Below are positions 42,495 to 51,403 of a stretch of 61,560 nt of DNA, piece after piece. Numbering within the stretch: position 1 is the stretch's first letter; each line of letters begins with the position of its first letter. The DNA lies in assembly GCA_002730315.1 (NCBI GenBank), contig PBZW01000066.1, positions 1-61,560 on the forward strand, written 5' to 3'. The notes below the pieces were generated by a model that saw only the letters and a list, made by a program, of their open reading frames with translations, did no database searches and was not told where the DNA came from. A program made the translations under genes and the position numbers. Source of the stretch: Fidelibacterota bacterium (lineage in GTDB: Bacteria > Fidelibacterota > Marinisomatia > Marinisomatales > TCS55).

Positions 42495-43808
42495 CTATTT
42501 CCATTCCTTGCGGTAAGTGTATGTGACCGTTTTGGAGTCGCTTGCCTTGAGAGAAATGGGGAAATGAATAGTTGATGCATCTTTCTTTATATAATCTTCA
42601 GAAGCGTCACGTATAACCCAATCTCCATGAATTTGCTCAACCAAACGGACATTCACAGCTTCATCTCGTATATTTTTCACAATAATTTCAATGGATGCTT
42701 CCTCGCTCTTGCGCTGGCGGTCATAGTGCAGAACGGTACGCTTGCCGATCACATCAAAAGCCCTACCGGCGAAAATGGTGGCTGTTTCTCCTCGGGGTAC
42801 TTGTTTCAGAATATCTTCACCTGCGTATTCCATGGACCCATTTGGGGACAATAAATAGAGGCTGACCTTGCCCTGGGGCAGGGGAATATCCAAATTGTTT
42901 TCAGCGGTGTTGGATAGTTTGATCTCAATCTTCAACGGTTCTTCTTTTTTGCTCCTTTCTATGTTCTCAAAAACGTAGGTCTTTTCATAATCTACGTTAC
43001 GAGGTTCATACAAGCGGACTGTAACGCTTTGATTGCGGTTCAGGTCAATTCGTTCCGGTAAACTGTAAATGTGGAAATCCCCTAATTCCTGTTCATTAGC
43101 CACTGTAGGAGCATCCATGGCAGCCATACGGGCTTCTGCCCGATAAACGGGTTGAACACGACCGCCTTTTTTCTGAAGATTGCCTTCAACCAGTTTTATT
43201 GAAAAATTACTGAAATCCACATTGCTATTATTTTTTACCACTGCTTCCGGAATCAATTGTCCATTATTACCATTGAGTATAAAACGGTAAACAGCATTCC
43301 AATCAAATCCCCCTGACAAATAGACAAGATCCCCGGATATTGTGCCAGCTAAAGGGCTGTTAATATCCCAAGCTAATTCCGGGCGCAGTTGTGGAACTGT
43401 TTGCTGGTCCTTTGTATACATATAGTCCACTTTAGTACGGGCGATAGTTATTATTTCCTTGCGCGTCTGCAGGGTGACAAAACCGCCGGTAGCTTGAATA
43501 AGCGTTCCCTCGTGAACTTTAGAGTTATGCACTTTTACATAAACATATTTCCCAAGATTTTCCCGGAAATACTTATCACCACTAAATACGTTTGAATTAT
43601 ATCTCTGGTACAAGATTGTAGCATCATGGAGTGTTAAGAATGGGGACTCTGGATATAAACCGGCGGGAAGTTGATCATAGGTGATCTCGGACTTGCCTGC
43701 AGATACAGACCAATACACTGGTTCCTTTACCAAGGCTATATTGTCTTTATAGACTGTCATGGTCTGGCTGAAAAGTATAATGGGTAGTAAATATATAAAT
43801 TTTCTCAT
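42495..43808 (-). CDS. DUF4139 domain protein with signal peptide
   Basis: The 437-residue protein begins with a signal peptide (RKFIYLLPIILFSQT) and continues as beta-rich secreted domain. The DUF4139 region (about 170-435) has NNSNVDFSNFSIKLVEG, YRAEARMAAMDAP, LPERIDLNRNQSVTVRLYEP and ends SDSKTVTYTYRKEW. Function unknown for the family, which is widespread in bacteria and eukaryotes. The gene overlaps the valS stop by four bases and lies six bases before recG. Confidence 0.8.
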   Translation of the reverse strand: MRKFIYLLPIILFSQTMTVYKDNIALVKEPVYWSVSAGKSEITYDQLPAGLYPESPFLTLHDATILYQRYNSNVFSGDKYFRENLGKYVYVKVHNSKVHEGTLIQATGGFVTLQTRKEIITIARTKVDYMYTKDQQTVPQLRPELAWDINSPLAGTISGDLVYLSGGFDWNAVYRFILNGNNGQLIPEAVVKNNSNVDFSNFSIKLVEGNLQKKGGRVQPVYRAEARMAAMDAPTVANEQELGDFHIYSLPERIDLNRNQSVTVRLYEPRNVDYEKTYVFENIERSKKEEPLKIEIKLSNTAENNLDIPLPQGKVSLYLLSPNGSMEYAGEDILKQVPRGETATIFAGRAFDVIGKRTVLHYDRQRKSEEASIEIIVKNIRDEAVNVRLVEQIHGDWVIRDASEDYIKKDASTIHFPISLKASDSKTVTYTYRKEWK

Positions 43809-46438
43809 TGCAGCATCTCCAGGTTTGTGTTCACTTTTTCGAGTTCTGCTGACATATCATTTTGCTTTTCTTTTTCACGGGCCACCACTTCTTCCGGCGC
43901 TCTGCTTATAAATTGTTCATTGGACAGTTTTTTGGAAATTCCCGCTAAATGGCCGTTTATTTCGTTTGCCCGTTTCTGCAGCCTGGCCTTTTCCTCTTCT
44001 AAATCAATCAATCCGCCCAATGGAATATACAGTTCATTGTCGCCGATGACCACCGTTGCTGATTGTTCCGGTTTCGCCTGGCTGCTGCCAGCCGTAACCG
44101 ATGTCGTCCGCGAAAGTGTTGCAATAATTTTCTCGTATTGCTGCAAAAATGATGCCATTTTAGTATCGCACTTGGCCACTAATTCAGATTTTTTTGCAGG
44201 CGGTACATTCATTCTGCTGCGCACGGTGCGTATTCCCGAAACAATCTCCTGCAATAATGACATGTCTTGCTCAGTACGTTTGTTTAAAAATGATTCATCC
44301 GTTTCAGGCCAAGGTGAAATGATAATATCGGGATCAGCCTTTTCCTTTACGTGTGCCCACAATTCCTCGGTTATAAATGGAGCGTAAGGATGTAATATTT
44401 TATATATAGTACGCAGCACATGGACCGCTACAGCTCGAGAAACATCTGCTCGATGTTCATCACTGCCGTTAAATCGCGTTTTGGCTATTTCGATATACCA
44501 ATCACAAAAATCACTCCACGTAAAGTCGTACAATACTTTTGCAGCTTCATTAAAATGGAATCTAACCAACTGCCTGTTATAATCGTTTATAGCTGTTTGC
44601 AGGCGGCTCATAATCCAGAGTTCAGGAAGGTCCAATTCCTCATTTTCAATATCAATATCAGGGATATTTCCATCTTCCAGGTTCATCATGACAAAACGGG
44701 AGGCGTTCCAGAGCTTATTCATAAAATTCCGTCCAACCTCCAACCGGGTGGACGAGAAAAGAACATCCAGTCCCTGGGTTGCCATGAGCATGATGCCAAA
44801 ACGTACTGCATCTGTACCATATTCTTCAAACAGGTCGAAGGGGTCCGGTGAATTCCCCAGTGATTTGCTAAACTTACGCCCCGTTTCATCCCGGAGAATG
44901 GATGTGAAATACACATCTTTGAACGGCAGGTCACCCATGAATTCATAGCCGGTTATGATCATCCGCGCCACCCAGAAAAAGATGATGTCCGGACCGGTGA
45001 CCAGTGCATCGGTTGGATAAAAATAGTTTAATTCTTCACTCTCATCCGGCCAATCGTGGACGGCAATGGGCCACAGCCACGAGCTGGCCCAGGTATCCAA
45101 TACATCGGGATCTTGTGTCCAGTTTTCAGGGTCTTCAGGACCATCAACCGATACATGCAATTTTTCCGGATCATCATTATGATACCAAACCGGGATCTGG
45201 TGCCCCCACCAGAGCTGACGGCTGATGCACCAGTCTTTGATATTATCCATCCAATGATCATACGTCTTAGTCCAGTGCTCCGGGTGGAACTTTATCTTGC
45301 CGTCTTTCACTGCCTGCAGAGCAGGTTTGGACAATTCATTCATTTTCATGAACCATTGTTCGGACATATAAAATTCGATGGGCACATTCCCTCGTTCTGA
45401 ATATCCCACCTTGTTCACATATTCTTCTGTTTTTTCAAGAAACCCTTGTGAATCCAGATCCTTGACAACTGCCTTTCTGGCATCTTCCCTGGACAAGTTT
45501 TGGTATGCTTCCGGGGCATTTTCATTTAAAGATGCATCATCATTCATGACATTGATGAATTCCAAATTATGACGCTCACCCATGGCAAAATCATTGGGAT
45601 CGTGGGCAGGAGTTACTTTTACACAGCCTGTACCAAATTCCGGATCCACGTAATCATCTGCAATGACCAGCAGCTCCCTACCAACCAATGGCAAAATGAT
45701 CGTTTTGCCAACCAAATGTGCAAAGCGTTCGTCTTTAGGATGAACCGCTACAGCTGTGTCCCCCAGCATCGTTTCCGGACGGGTTGTGGCAACAACCATA
45801 AACTCATCGCTGTCCTTGATCGGATATTTAAAATACCATAAATGCCCATTGACCTCCTGGTGGATGACTTCTTCATCGCTAATGGCTGATTTGGACACCG
45901 GGCACCAGTTCACCAGGCGGTAACCTCTATAGATCAAGCCTTTTTCATATAATTTTACGAATGCTGCCAGTACTGCCCTTGAATAGCCTGCATCCATGGT
46001 GAATCGTTCCCGTTCCCAATCACATGAGCAGCCCAGTTTTTTTAACTGCTGAATAATGATACCGCCGTATTCTTCTTTCCATTTCCAAGCATGCTCCAAA
46101 AACTCTGCCCTCGTGAGGGTGCTTTTATCAATACCTTGCTCCTTGAGCATTTTCACCACTTTCCCTTCAGTGGCAATGGAAGCATGGTCTGTGCCCGGTA
46201 TCCAGCACGCTTCTTTCCCTTCCATCCGTGCTTTGCGGATCAGGATGTCTTGTATGGTATTATTGAGTACGTGACCCATTGTTAACATCCCGGTTACATT
46301 GGGCGGCGGGATCACGATCGTGTAGGGAGTCTTATCTGGATTGACCTCTGCGTGGAAGTAGTTATTGTCCAGCCAGTGCTGGTACCACTTATCTTCGATC
46401 TTGGCAGGGTTGTATACTTTTTCCAGCTGGACCGTCAT
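43805..46438 (-). CDS. valS: Valyl-tRNA synthetase
   Basis: The 877-residue class I synthetase has PPPNVTGMLTMGHVLNN (HIGH-type motif), an editing domain (TTRPETMLGDTAVAVHPKD), the KMSKS-type KFSKSLGNSPDP, a tRNA-anticodon-binding domain, and a C-terminal coiled coil (residues 810-877). It charges tRNA-Val and edits misactivated threonine. No T-box or leader element was recognised in the 130-base upstream gap. Confidence 0.97.
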   Translation of the reverse strand: MTVQLEKVYNPAKIEDKWYQHWLDNNYFHAEVNPDKTPYTIVIPPPNVTGMLTMGHVLNNTIQDILIRKARMEGKEACWIPGTDHASIATEGKVVKMLKEQGIDKSTLTRAEFLEHAWKWKEEYGGIIIQQLKKLGCSCDWERERFTMDAGYSRAVLAAFVKLYEKGLIYRGYRLVNWCPVSKSAISDEEVIHQEVNGHLWYFKYPIKDSDEFMVVATTRPETMLGDTAVAVHPKDERFAHLVGKTIILPLVGRELLVIADDYVDPEFGTGCVKVTPAHDPNDFAMGERHNLEFINVMNDDASLNENAPEAYQNLSREDARKAVVKDLDSQGFLEKTEEYVNKVGYSERGNVPIEFYMSEQWFMKMNELSKPALQAVKDGKIKFHPEHWTKTYDHWMDNIKDWCISRQLWWGHQIPVWYHNDDPEKLHVSVDGPEDPENWTQDPDVLDTWASSWLWPIAVHDWPDESEELNYFYPTDALVTGPDIIFFWVARMIITGYEFMGDLPFKDVYFTSILRDETGRKFSKSLGNSPDPFDLFEEYGTDAVRFGIMLMATQGLDVLFSSTRLEVGRNFMNKLWNASRFVMMNLEDGNIPDIDIENEELDLPELWIMSRLQTAINDYNRQLVRFHFNEAAKVLYDFTWSDFCDWYIEIAKTRFNGSDEHRADVSRAVAVHVLRTIYKILHPYAPFITEELWAHVKEKADPDIIISPWPETDESFLNKRTEQDMSLLQEIVSGIRTVRSRMNVPPAKKSELVAKCDTKMASFLQQYEKIIATLSRTTSVTAGSSQAKPEQSATVVIGDNELYIPLGGLIDLEEEKARLQKRANEINGHLAGISKKLSNEQFISRAPEEVVAREKEKQNDMSAELEKVNTNLEMLQ

Positions 46439-46568
46439 GAATTAATTCTTCCTAACTGGAGTAATTAAGTCGCTGGTTTTTTTGAAGAATTGGGTAATTA
46501 CAAAGGTGTGAGAATGATTGGTTGATTGGTTGATTGCCCTGCCTTCCATATTCCATCTTTCATGTATG

Positions 46569-47072
46569 TTATCTTTCGAGGATCAGACTGAAGGCAGTGG
46601 TCAGTTTTAGCACATTCTGGTTTGCCTTGACTAGGTTCCCGCAAAGAGTCCTGCACAAGTTTTGCATGACCTTGTAACCCGTTTCAGGGTGAGCATTACA
46701 GATCTCAAATAATTCTTCTTTTGTGATCTTAGCCAGTTTGCAGTCCGTTAATGCTTTAACGCTGGCTGTGCGACGGTCGCCTTCATTAAAAAGTGACATT
46801 TCACCAAAGAGCGGTTTAATCTCGCTGGTGAGTTTAATGATAGCTTTTTCGCGGTTGTCTACTTCACCCTTATTCATGGTAAGGGTCAAGGCCTGGTTAA
46901 TTTCCACTTCACCTTCCAGCAGTAGAAAAACAGAATCACCTACATCGCCCTCAACGATAAAATTATTTCCTGTTGCTACATCTACTGAGGTTGCTTTATC
47001 TGCAAAAGGTTTGATTTGGCTTTCTTCGAGTCCCTTGAAAATCGAAAAATATCTTAATGCTCCTACATCCAT
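46569..47072 (-). CDS. Cyclic-nucleotide-binding domain protein
   Basis: The 167-residue single-domain protein has a CNB jellyroll: VEINQALTL, then the phosphate-binding cassette FGEMSLFNEGDRRTASV. I start it at ATG 47072 (MDVGALRYFSIFKGL), seven bases after the channel stop with a TGAGG ribosome-binding site. An ATG at 47108 would run back into the channel gene. Pairing with a potassium channel resembles cyclic-nucleotide-gated channels split into two genes. The nucleotide bound is unknown. Confidence 0.82.
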   Translation of the reverse strand: MDVGALRYFSIFKGLEESQIKPFADKATSVDVATGNNFIVEGDVGDSVFLLLEGEVEINQALTLTMNKGEVDNREKAIIKLTSEIKPLFGEMSLFNEGDRRTASVKALTDCKLAKITKEELFEICNAHPETGYKVMQNLCRTLCGNLVKANQNVLKLTTAFSLILER

Positions 47073-47079
47073 AATAGCC

Positions 47080-48204
47080 TCACGGAATAATGATGGCTCG
47101 TTCACCATCTTTGATTTTATAGTTATTGTCAGGATTGATCACTGTTGTGATTTTGCTCTCTTCCTGCAGGGAAATACCGCCTTCCTTCAGTTTACGCTCA
47201 ATAAAAGCATCCAAGGCTGAAGAGTCAGCAGAAAGTACCTCTCCAATTCCAAGGTTTTCATCTTCTGCAAAAACACCCACAACTATTGAATTGTTTTTCT
47301 TCCTGAAGTGTGTAAATAGATCATCAAAAGATCTGCCTACAAATTCACTGGGTATATCCACCCGTTTGAATCGATTTTTAGATACATTATCCAAAAGATT
47401 GTTCATTGTTTGCGGAATCCCGGGATCCATTACATGGGACGCCAGCATGTATGCTCCAAAGTCATCACTGATGACCACTTCATCTGCATTGGCGCGTTTT
47501 ATGTGCGTCAGATTTTCCCGGCTGTGGAGATAAGCAATTAACCGAATATTCGGTTCCATACCCTTGATGGTCAATGCAGCTAATATAGTCTTTTCATCTG
47601 GATTATGTATGGTGTCATCCACATCACTGGGGACAATCATTGCCGTTTCCGCTTCTTCCAGGTTTGCCCTTTGAAGAATCTGTTCGCTTGTAAAATCACC
47701 CGCCACGAAGTGCAGGCGAATATTCCGATAGCGCGTTTTCAAGCGGGCGATCTCTTCTTCATCCAGATCATTGATCAAAACAAGGTCCTTGCGCCTGCCC
47801 TCTGACAAATATTGGATCGAATCAATGATCTTATCGGCATTACGATTCCAGCCGCAAAGTATTATATGATCTTTTACATTTACGTTTTCCAAACCTTTTT
47901 CCTCCCTTATTCGTTTTGCTACAAATATGGATGATATGACTGCTGTGAACATGGCTGTCAGTGAGATACCAGCAAACATGACCAGCACTGCAAAAATTCT
48001 TCCTTCAGAAGTTGATGGCGCAAAATCGCCATATCCCACAGTAGTCATAGTAACTATTGCCCACCAAAATGAGTTCTCTCCTTCAGTGATCTTTCCTGTT
48101 TCCAGGGCTCGCAAAATAAGCCCTCCCAAGATCATGACCACGAAGATGCCCATGCCTACTTGGAAGAAACTGTTGCGAATTAGTAAGCGAAACCAGTGAC
48201 GCAT
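47080..48204 (-). CDS. Two-helix potassium channel with RCK domain
   Basis: The 374-residue protein has two membrane helices (residues 12-32 and 65-95) flanking a pore loop with the potassium selectivity filter TVGYGD. An RCK/TrkA-N Rossmann domain (about 107-240, beginning HIILCGWNRNADKII) and a TrkA-C-like part follow, as in MthK channels. It probably conducts potassium and is gated by a ligand on the RCK ring. A CNB protein is encoded just downstream. Confidence 0.9.
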   Translation of the reverse strand: MRHWFRLLIRNSFFQVGMGIFVVMILGGLILRALETGKITEGENSFWWAIVTMTTVGYGDFAPSTSEGRIFAVLVMFAGISLTAMFTAVISSIFVAKRIREEKGLENVNVKDHIILCGWNRNADKIIDSIQYLSEGRRKDLVLINDLDEEEIARLKTRYRNIRLHFVAGDFTSEQILQRANLEEAETAMIVPSDVDDTIHNPDEKTILAALTIKGMEPNIRLIAYLHSRENLTHIKRANADEVVISDDFGAYMLASHVMDPGIPQTMNNLLDNVSKNRFKRVDIPSEFVGRSFDDLFTHFRKKNNSIVVGVFAEDENLGIGEVLSADSSALDAFIERKLKEGGISLQEESKITTVINPDNNYKIKDGERAIIIP

Positions 48205-48248
48205 AGCGAAAAATTTAAGTCAGTTAGCAGAAAGAAATAAGTTAAGAA

Positions 48249-49658
48249 TCAGTTCTTTTCAAGAATCCCTACAGTCTCAATATGGGGGGTGTGGGGGAAC
48301 ATATCCACCATGGTCAACTTTTTCAGACCATAGCCATTTTCCATCAACAGGGCCACATCTCTGGATTGGGTGGTAGGATTGCAGGATACGTAGACCAGTC
48401 TTTCCGCCCCAAATTCAGGTAGTGCCTTCAACATGTCTTTGTGTATACCGGCCCGTGGAGGATCGATCACGATCACATCCGGAACAGGAAGGTCTTTATG
48501 GGTTTTCTCTTTCTTGAAGAAGAAGTCCAAATTTGCTTTATGGAAACGCACATTGGTGATAATATTGGTCATGGCGTTTCGTGTGGCATCTTCCACTGCC
48601 GACGTTATGAGTTCAAACCCGTGGACCTCTTTCGCATTTTGTGCCAGAAAAAGTGAGATAGAGCCCGTCCCGCAGTAGAGATCAAATACTATTTCTTCAC
48701 CTGTTATTTCGACACCTACTAGTACAGTTTGATACAGTTTTTCAGCTTGAATAGAATTTGTCTGAAAAAAGGAATTGGCGGATATCTCAAAAGTAAGTTT
48801 TCCCATCTTTTCAGTTATAGTGGGCGAACCATGGAGGAGAGTTTCAAATTCACCAAATGCTATATCCGCTTTCCGGGTGTTGATATTATTGATGACGGAA
48901 GTGACCTGGGGAAATGTTTCATGGATATGATCAGCCAGTGGTTGGATCAATTCAGGATTCTCATAACTGGTAACCAGGTTCACCATAATATCACCTGTAT
49001 TATGTCCAAAGCGCATAACCAAGTGCCGTAGAAAACCATTATGCGTTTTTACATCATAAGGCTTGAGTTTTAATTCCCGCGCTTTGGTTTTTACTGCATT
49101 TAATATTTCATTCCCAAATTCTGGCTGGATATGGCAATTGTTGATATCCAATATTTTATCATATCGACGGGGAATGTGAAGCCCTAATGCAAAACTTCTT
49201 TCTGTATCATCGCCCTCATCAGGTAATGTCCAGCGGCGGTTTGAGAAAGAAAACTCCATTTTATTCCGGTAGTGGAATTGTTGATCAGCCGGGATCACTT
49301 CATCTATGGTAAAATCTGAAATTCCTGCTTGGCGCCTGAAAAGGGCCTCAACCTGCTGTTTTTTCTGGTTCACCTGTTCTGCATAATCCAATTGCTGAAA
49401 GGTACAGCCGCCGCAATAGGCAAAATGTTCGCATGGAGCACTTACAATATGAGGAGACTCTTCCAATACTTCCAAGGGGCGTGCTTCGGCATATCCCTTT
49501 TTCTTGCGATAGATGAGAGCATTGACCTTTTGACCGGGAATGGAATTTTTAACAAAGATAACATATCCATCTACCTTGGCCACGCCACGTCCTCCATAGG
49601 CAAGGGAATCGATGGTCAATTCAATTTCTTGACCTTTTTGAATGGTTGTTTCAGGCAT
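48249..49658 (-). CDS. rlmD: 23S rRNA (uracil-5-)-methyltransferase, RlmD/RumA family
   Basis: The 469-residue protein has an N-terminal TRAM domain (IELTIDSLAYGGRGVAKVDG), an iron-sulfur motif CX5CX2C (CEHFAYCGGC), a SAM fold with DLYCGTGSISL and the catalytic Cys in VSCNPTT. It methylates uridine C5 in 23S rRNA, or, for related members, tRNA U54. The specific position is not decidable. It lies 35 bases downstream of the phosphorylase gene. Confidence 0.9.
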   Translation of the reverse strand: MPETTIQKGQEIELTIDSLAYGGRGVAKVDGYVIFVKNSIPGQKVNALIYRKKKGYAEARPLEVLEESPHIVSAPCEHFAYCGGCTFQQLDYAEQVNQKKQQVEALFRRQAGISDFTIDEVIPADQQFHYRNKMEFSFSNRRWTLPDEGDDTERSFALGLHIPRRYDKILDINNCHIQPEFGNEILNAVKTKARELKLKPYDVKTHNGFLRHLVMRFGHNTGDIMVNLVTSYENPELIQPLADHIHETFPQVTSVINNINTRKADIAFGEFETLLHGSPTITEKMGKLTFEISANSFFQTNSIQAEKLYQTVLVGVEITGEEIVFDLYCGTGSISLFLAQNAKEVHGFELITSAVEDATRNAMTNIITNVRFHKANLDFFFKKEKTHKDLPVPDVIVIDPPRAGIHKDMLKALPEFGAERLVYVSCNPTTQSRDVALLMENGYGLKKLTMVDMFPHTPHIETVGILEKN

Positions 49659-49693
49659 TTAAAAATTATTTAAGGTTTGATCTTTATATCAGA

Positions 49694-50500
49694 TCAACTG
49701 GAGACTGTTTTCAAATAGTTGATCAATAATTTCTGCAGATCTTGAATACCAATATCAGCATTGGCCATGGTCTGTTCATGGCTCAATGATTCAGAGCTCA
49801 TTCCTGCTGCCATATTAGTGATGACAGAAATAGTAGCAATGTTCATTCCAGCATGGCGAGCCAAAATGACTTCTGGGACAGTGGACATCCCCACTGCATC
49901 AGCGCCTATTGTTTTTGCGGCTCGAATTTCTGCCGGTGTTTCAAAACTGGGACCACAAAACCAAATATACACACCTTCATGAAGTTTGATTCCTTGGTCA
50001 GCAGCAATGGAATGAAGTACATCTCGCAGATTTGGATCATAAGCATCACCCATATCTACAAATCTTGAAATGTTATCCTCTCCAAATAATGGGTTCACGC
50101 CTGTAAAATTTATATGATCATTAATGAGCATAACGCTGCCGGGCTGGGCTTCTTCTTTCAAGCTGCCGGCGGCGTTGGTCAGGAGCAATTGTTCACATCC
50201 CAAACCGGCCAGAGTACGAACTGGAACTTTCATAGCGTCAGCTTGACCTGATTCATAATAATGGACACGGCCCTGCAGCACAGCAACGGGGGTCCCTTCA
50301 ATTGTCCCCAACACCAGTTTTCCTGCATGACCACCTACTCCAGAAGGAGGAAATCCATCTAATTCGTCATATGAAAAAACGATCTGATCTTGAATTTTGT
50401 CAACAAAAGAGCCTAATCCAGAACCCAGGATGATTCCAACGGATGGTTTAAATCCATTGGATCTGGACACAATTGTTTCTACTGATCTCAATTCATTCAT
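49694..50500 (-). CDS. punA: Purine nucleoside phosphorylase
   Basis: The 268-residue protein belongs to the trimeric inosine/guanosine-type phosphorylases: GIILGSGLGSFVDKI, the HAGKLVLG phosphate region, LLTNAAGSLKEEAQPG and GADAVGMSTVPEVILARHAG with the purine-binding part. It splits purine (deoxy)nucleosides into base and (deoxy)ribose-1-phosphate. Its place at the end of a deoC-ALDH operon fits deoxynucleoside breakdown. A phosphopentomutase, needed to feed DeoC, is not in the window. Confidence 0.93.
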   Translation of the reverse strand: MNELRSVETIVSRSNGFKPSVGIILGSGLGSFVDKIQDQIVFSYDELDGFPPSGVGGHAGKLVLGTIEGTPVAVLQGRVHYYESGQADAMKVPVRTLAGLGCEQLLLTNAAGSLKEEAQPGSVMLINDHINFTGVNPLFGEDNISRFVDMGDAYDPNLRDVLHSIAADQGIKLHEGVYIWFCGPSFETPAEIRAAKTIGADAVGMSTVPEVILARHAGMNIATISVITNMAAGMSSESLSHEQTMANADIGIQDLQKLLINYLKTVSS

Positions 50501-50525
50501 GGAAATACATTATAATTGTTAGATA

Positions 50526-51389
50526 TTAAAGACCAATCGGATGCCAGGTCGTCTTCGATTCCAGGTTGTTGAGGATATGATAAGGCCCCTGGTTTTTCTG
50601 GTCCATCCAGTCTTCATCTGCGTACACAACAGGTCGTTTTACGTTCAGTGCTGCATTTTCCTGTATTGTCTTTATATCATCAGGATCGTTTCCACAATAC
50701 ACAATAGAATTCACATCCATATGAGTTGAAAAATGTTCGATCAATTCATCCCTGTAACCTGTCAAAATATTTACTACACCTGCAGGTACATCGGATGTGT
50801 GCAGCACCTCAGCAAATGAGATGGAGCACAGCGGTTTTAATTCAGAAGCAAGTAAAACGACTGTATTCCCCCCTGCAATAATGGGCGCCATGATGGATAC
50901 CAGGCCCACCAATGATGAATCATCAGGGGCAATGGCAGCCACGACACCTGTAGGTTCGGTATAAGTGAAATTGAAATAGGGTGCTGCCACAGGATTGACC
51001 CGGCTGAACAATTGCTGATATTTATCTGCCCAGCCGGCATAATAGATCAATCGATCAATGGCTCGGTTTATTTCATTTTCCGCAGCATTTTTTGATGCAC
51101 CCTGAAGCATCAATTCATCCATGAACTGGCTACGTTTACCTTCCAGCATTTCTCCAATCCTGTACAATATTTGACTGCGGTTATACGCTGTCCTGGAACT
51201 CCAGTCGGTAAATGCATTCCGGGCAGCAACTACGGAATTCCTGAAATCTTTTCTCGATCCACGACAGACATTCACATAAGTTGAATTTTTTGGGTCAGTC
51301 CATTTAATATAGCGCCCCGATTCAGTTCTAGGGAATTTGCCGCCAATATATAATTTGTACGTTTTCTTTATATCTTCTCGTTTACCCAT
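50526..51389 (-). CDS. Truncated aldehyde dehydrogenase-like protein without catalytic domain
   Basis: The 287-residue protein aligns with the N-terminal NAD-binding half of aldehyde dehydrogenases (LYIGGKF, RIGEMLEGKRSQFMDELMLQ, EPTGVVAAIAPDD, AGVVNILTG) but has YCGNDPDD where active enzymes have FTGSTEVG. It ends (TTWHPIGL) before the segment with the active-site Glu and Cys. A clean stop and normal spacing to both neighbours argue for a real gene rather than a broken one. It resembles the degenerate second domain of ALDH16-type proteins, here as a separate gene. It may stabilise or regulate the full ALDH upstream. Confidence 0.75.
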   Translation of the reverse strand: MGKREDIKKTYKLYIGGKFPRTESGRYIKWTDPKNSTYVNVCRGSRKDFRNSVVAARNAFTDWSSRTAYNRSQILYRIGEMLEGKRSQFMDELMLQGASKNAAENEINRAIDRLIYYAGWADKYQQLFSRVNPVAAPYFNFTYTEPTGVVAAIAPDDSSLVGLVSIMAPIIAGGNTVVLLASELKPLCSISFAEVLHTSDVPAGVVNILTGYRDELIEHFSTHMDVNSIVYCGNDPDDIKTIQENAALNVKRPVVYADEDWMDQKNQGPYHILNNLESKTTWHPIGL

Positions 51390-51403
51390 GATATTATCTT
51401 TCG

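Noticed and set aside
46439-46568. tRNA, T-box or leader RNA upstream of valS
   Set aside because: Only a short GGTTGATT tandem repeat and AT-rich sequence were seen; no cloverleaf or T-box core motif was found.
50526-51389. Short ALDH as a frameshifted full-length ALDH
   Set aside because: No catalytic-domain sequence follows in any frame before punA begins 25 bases later, and the gene ends cleanly.
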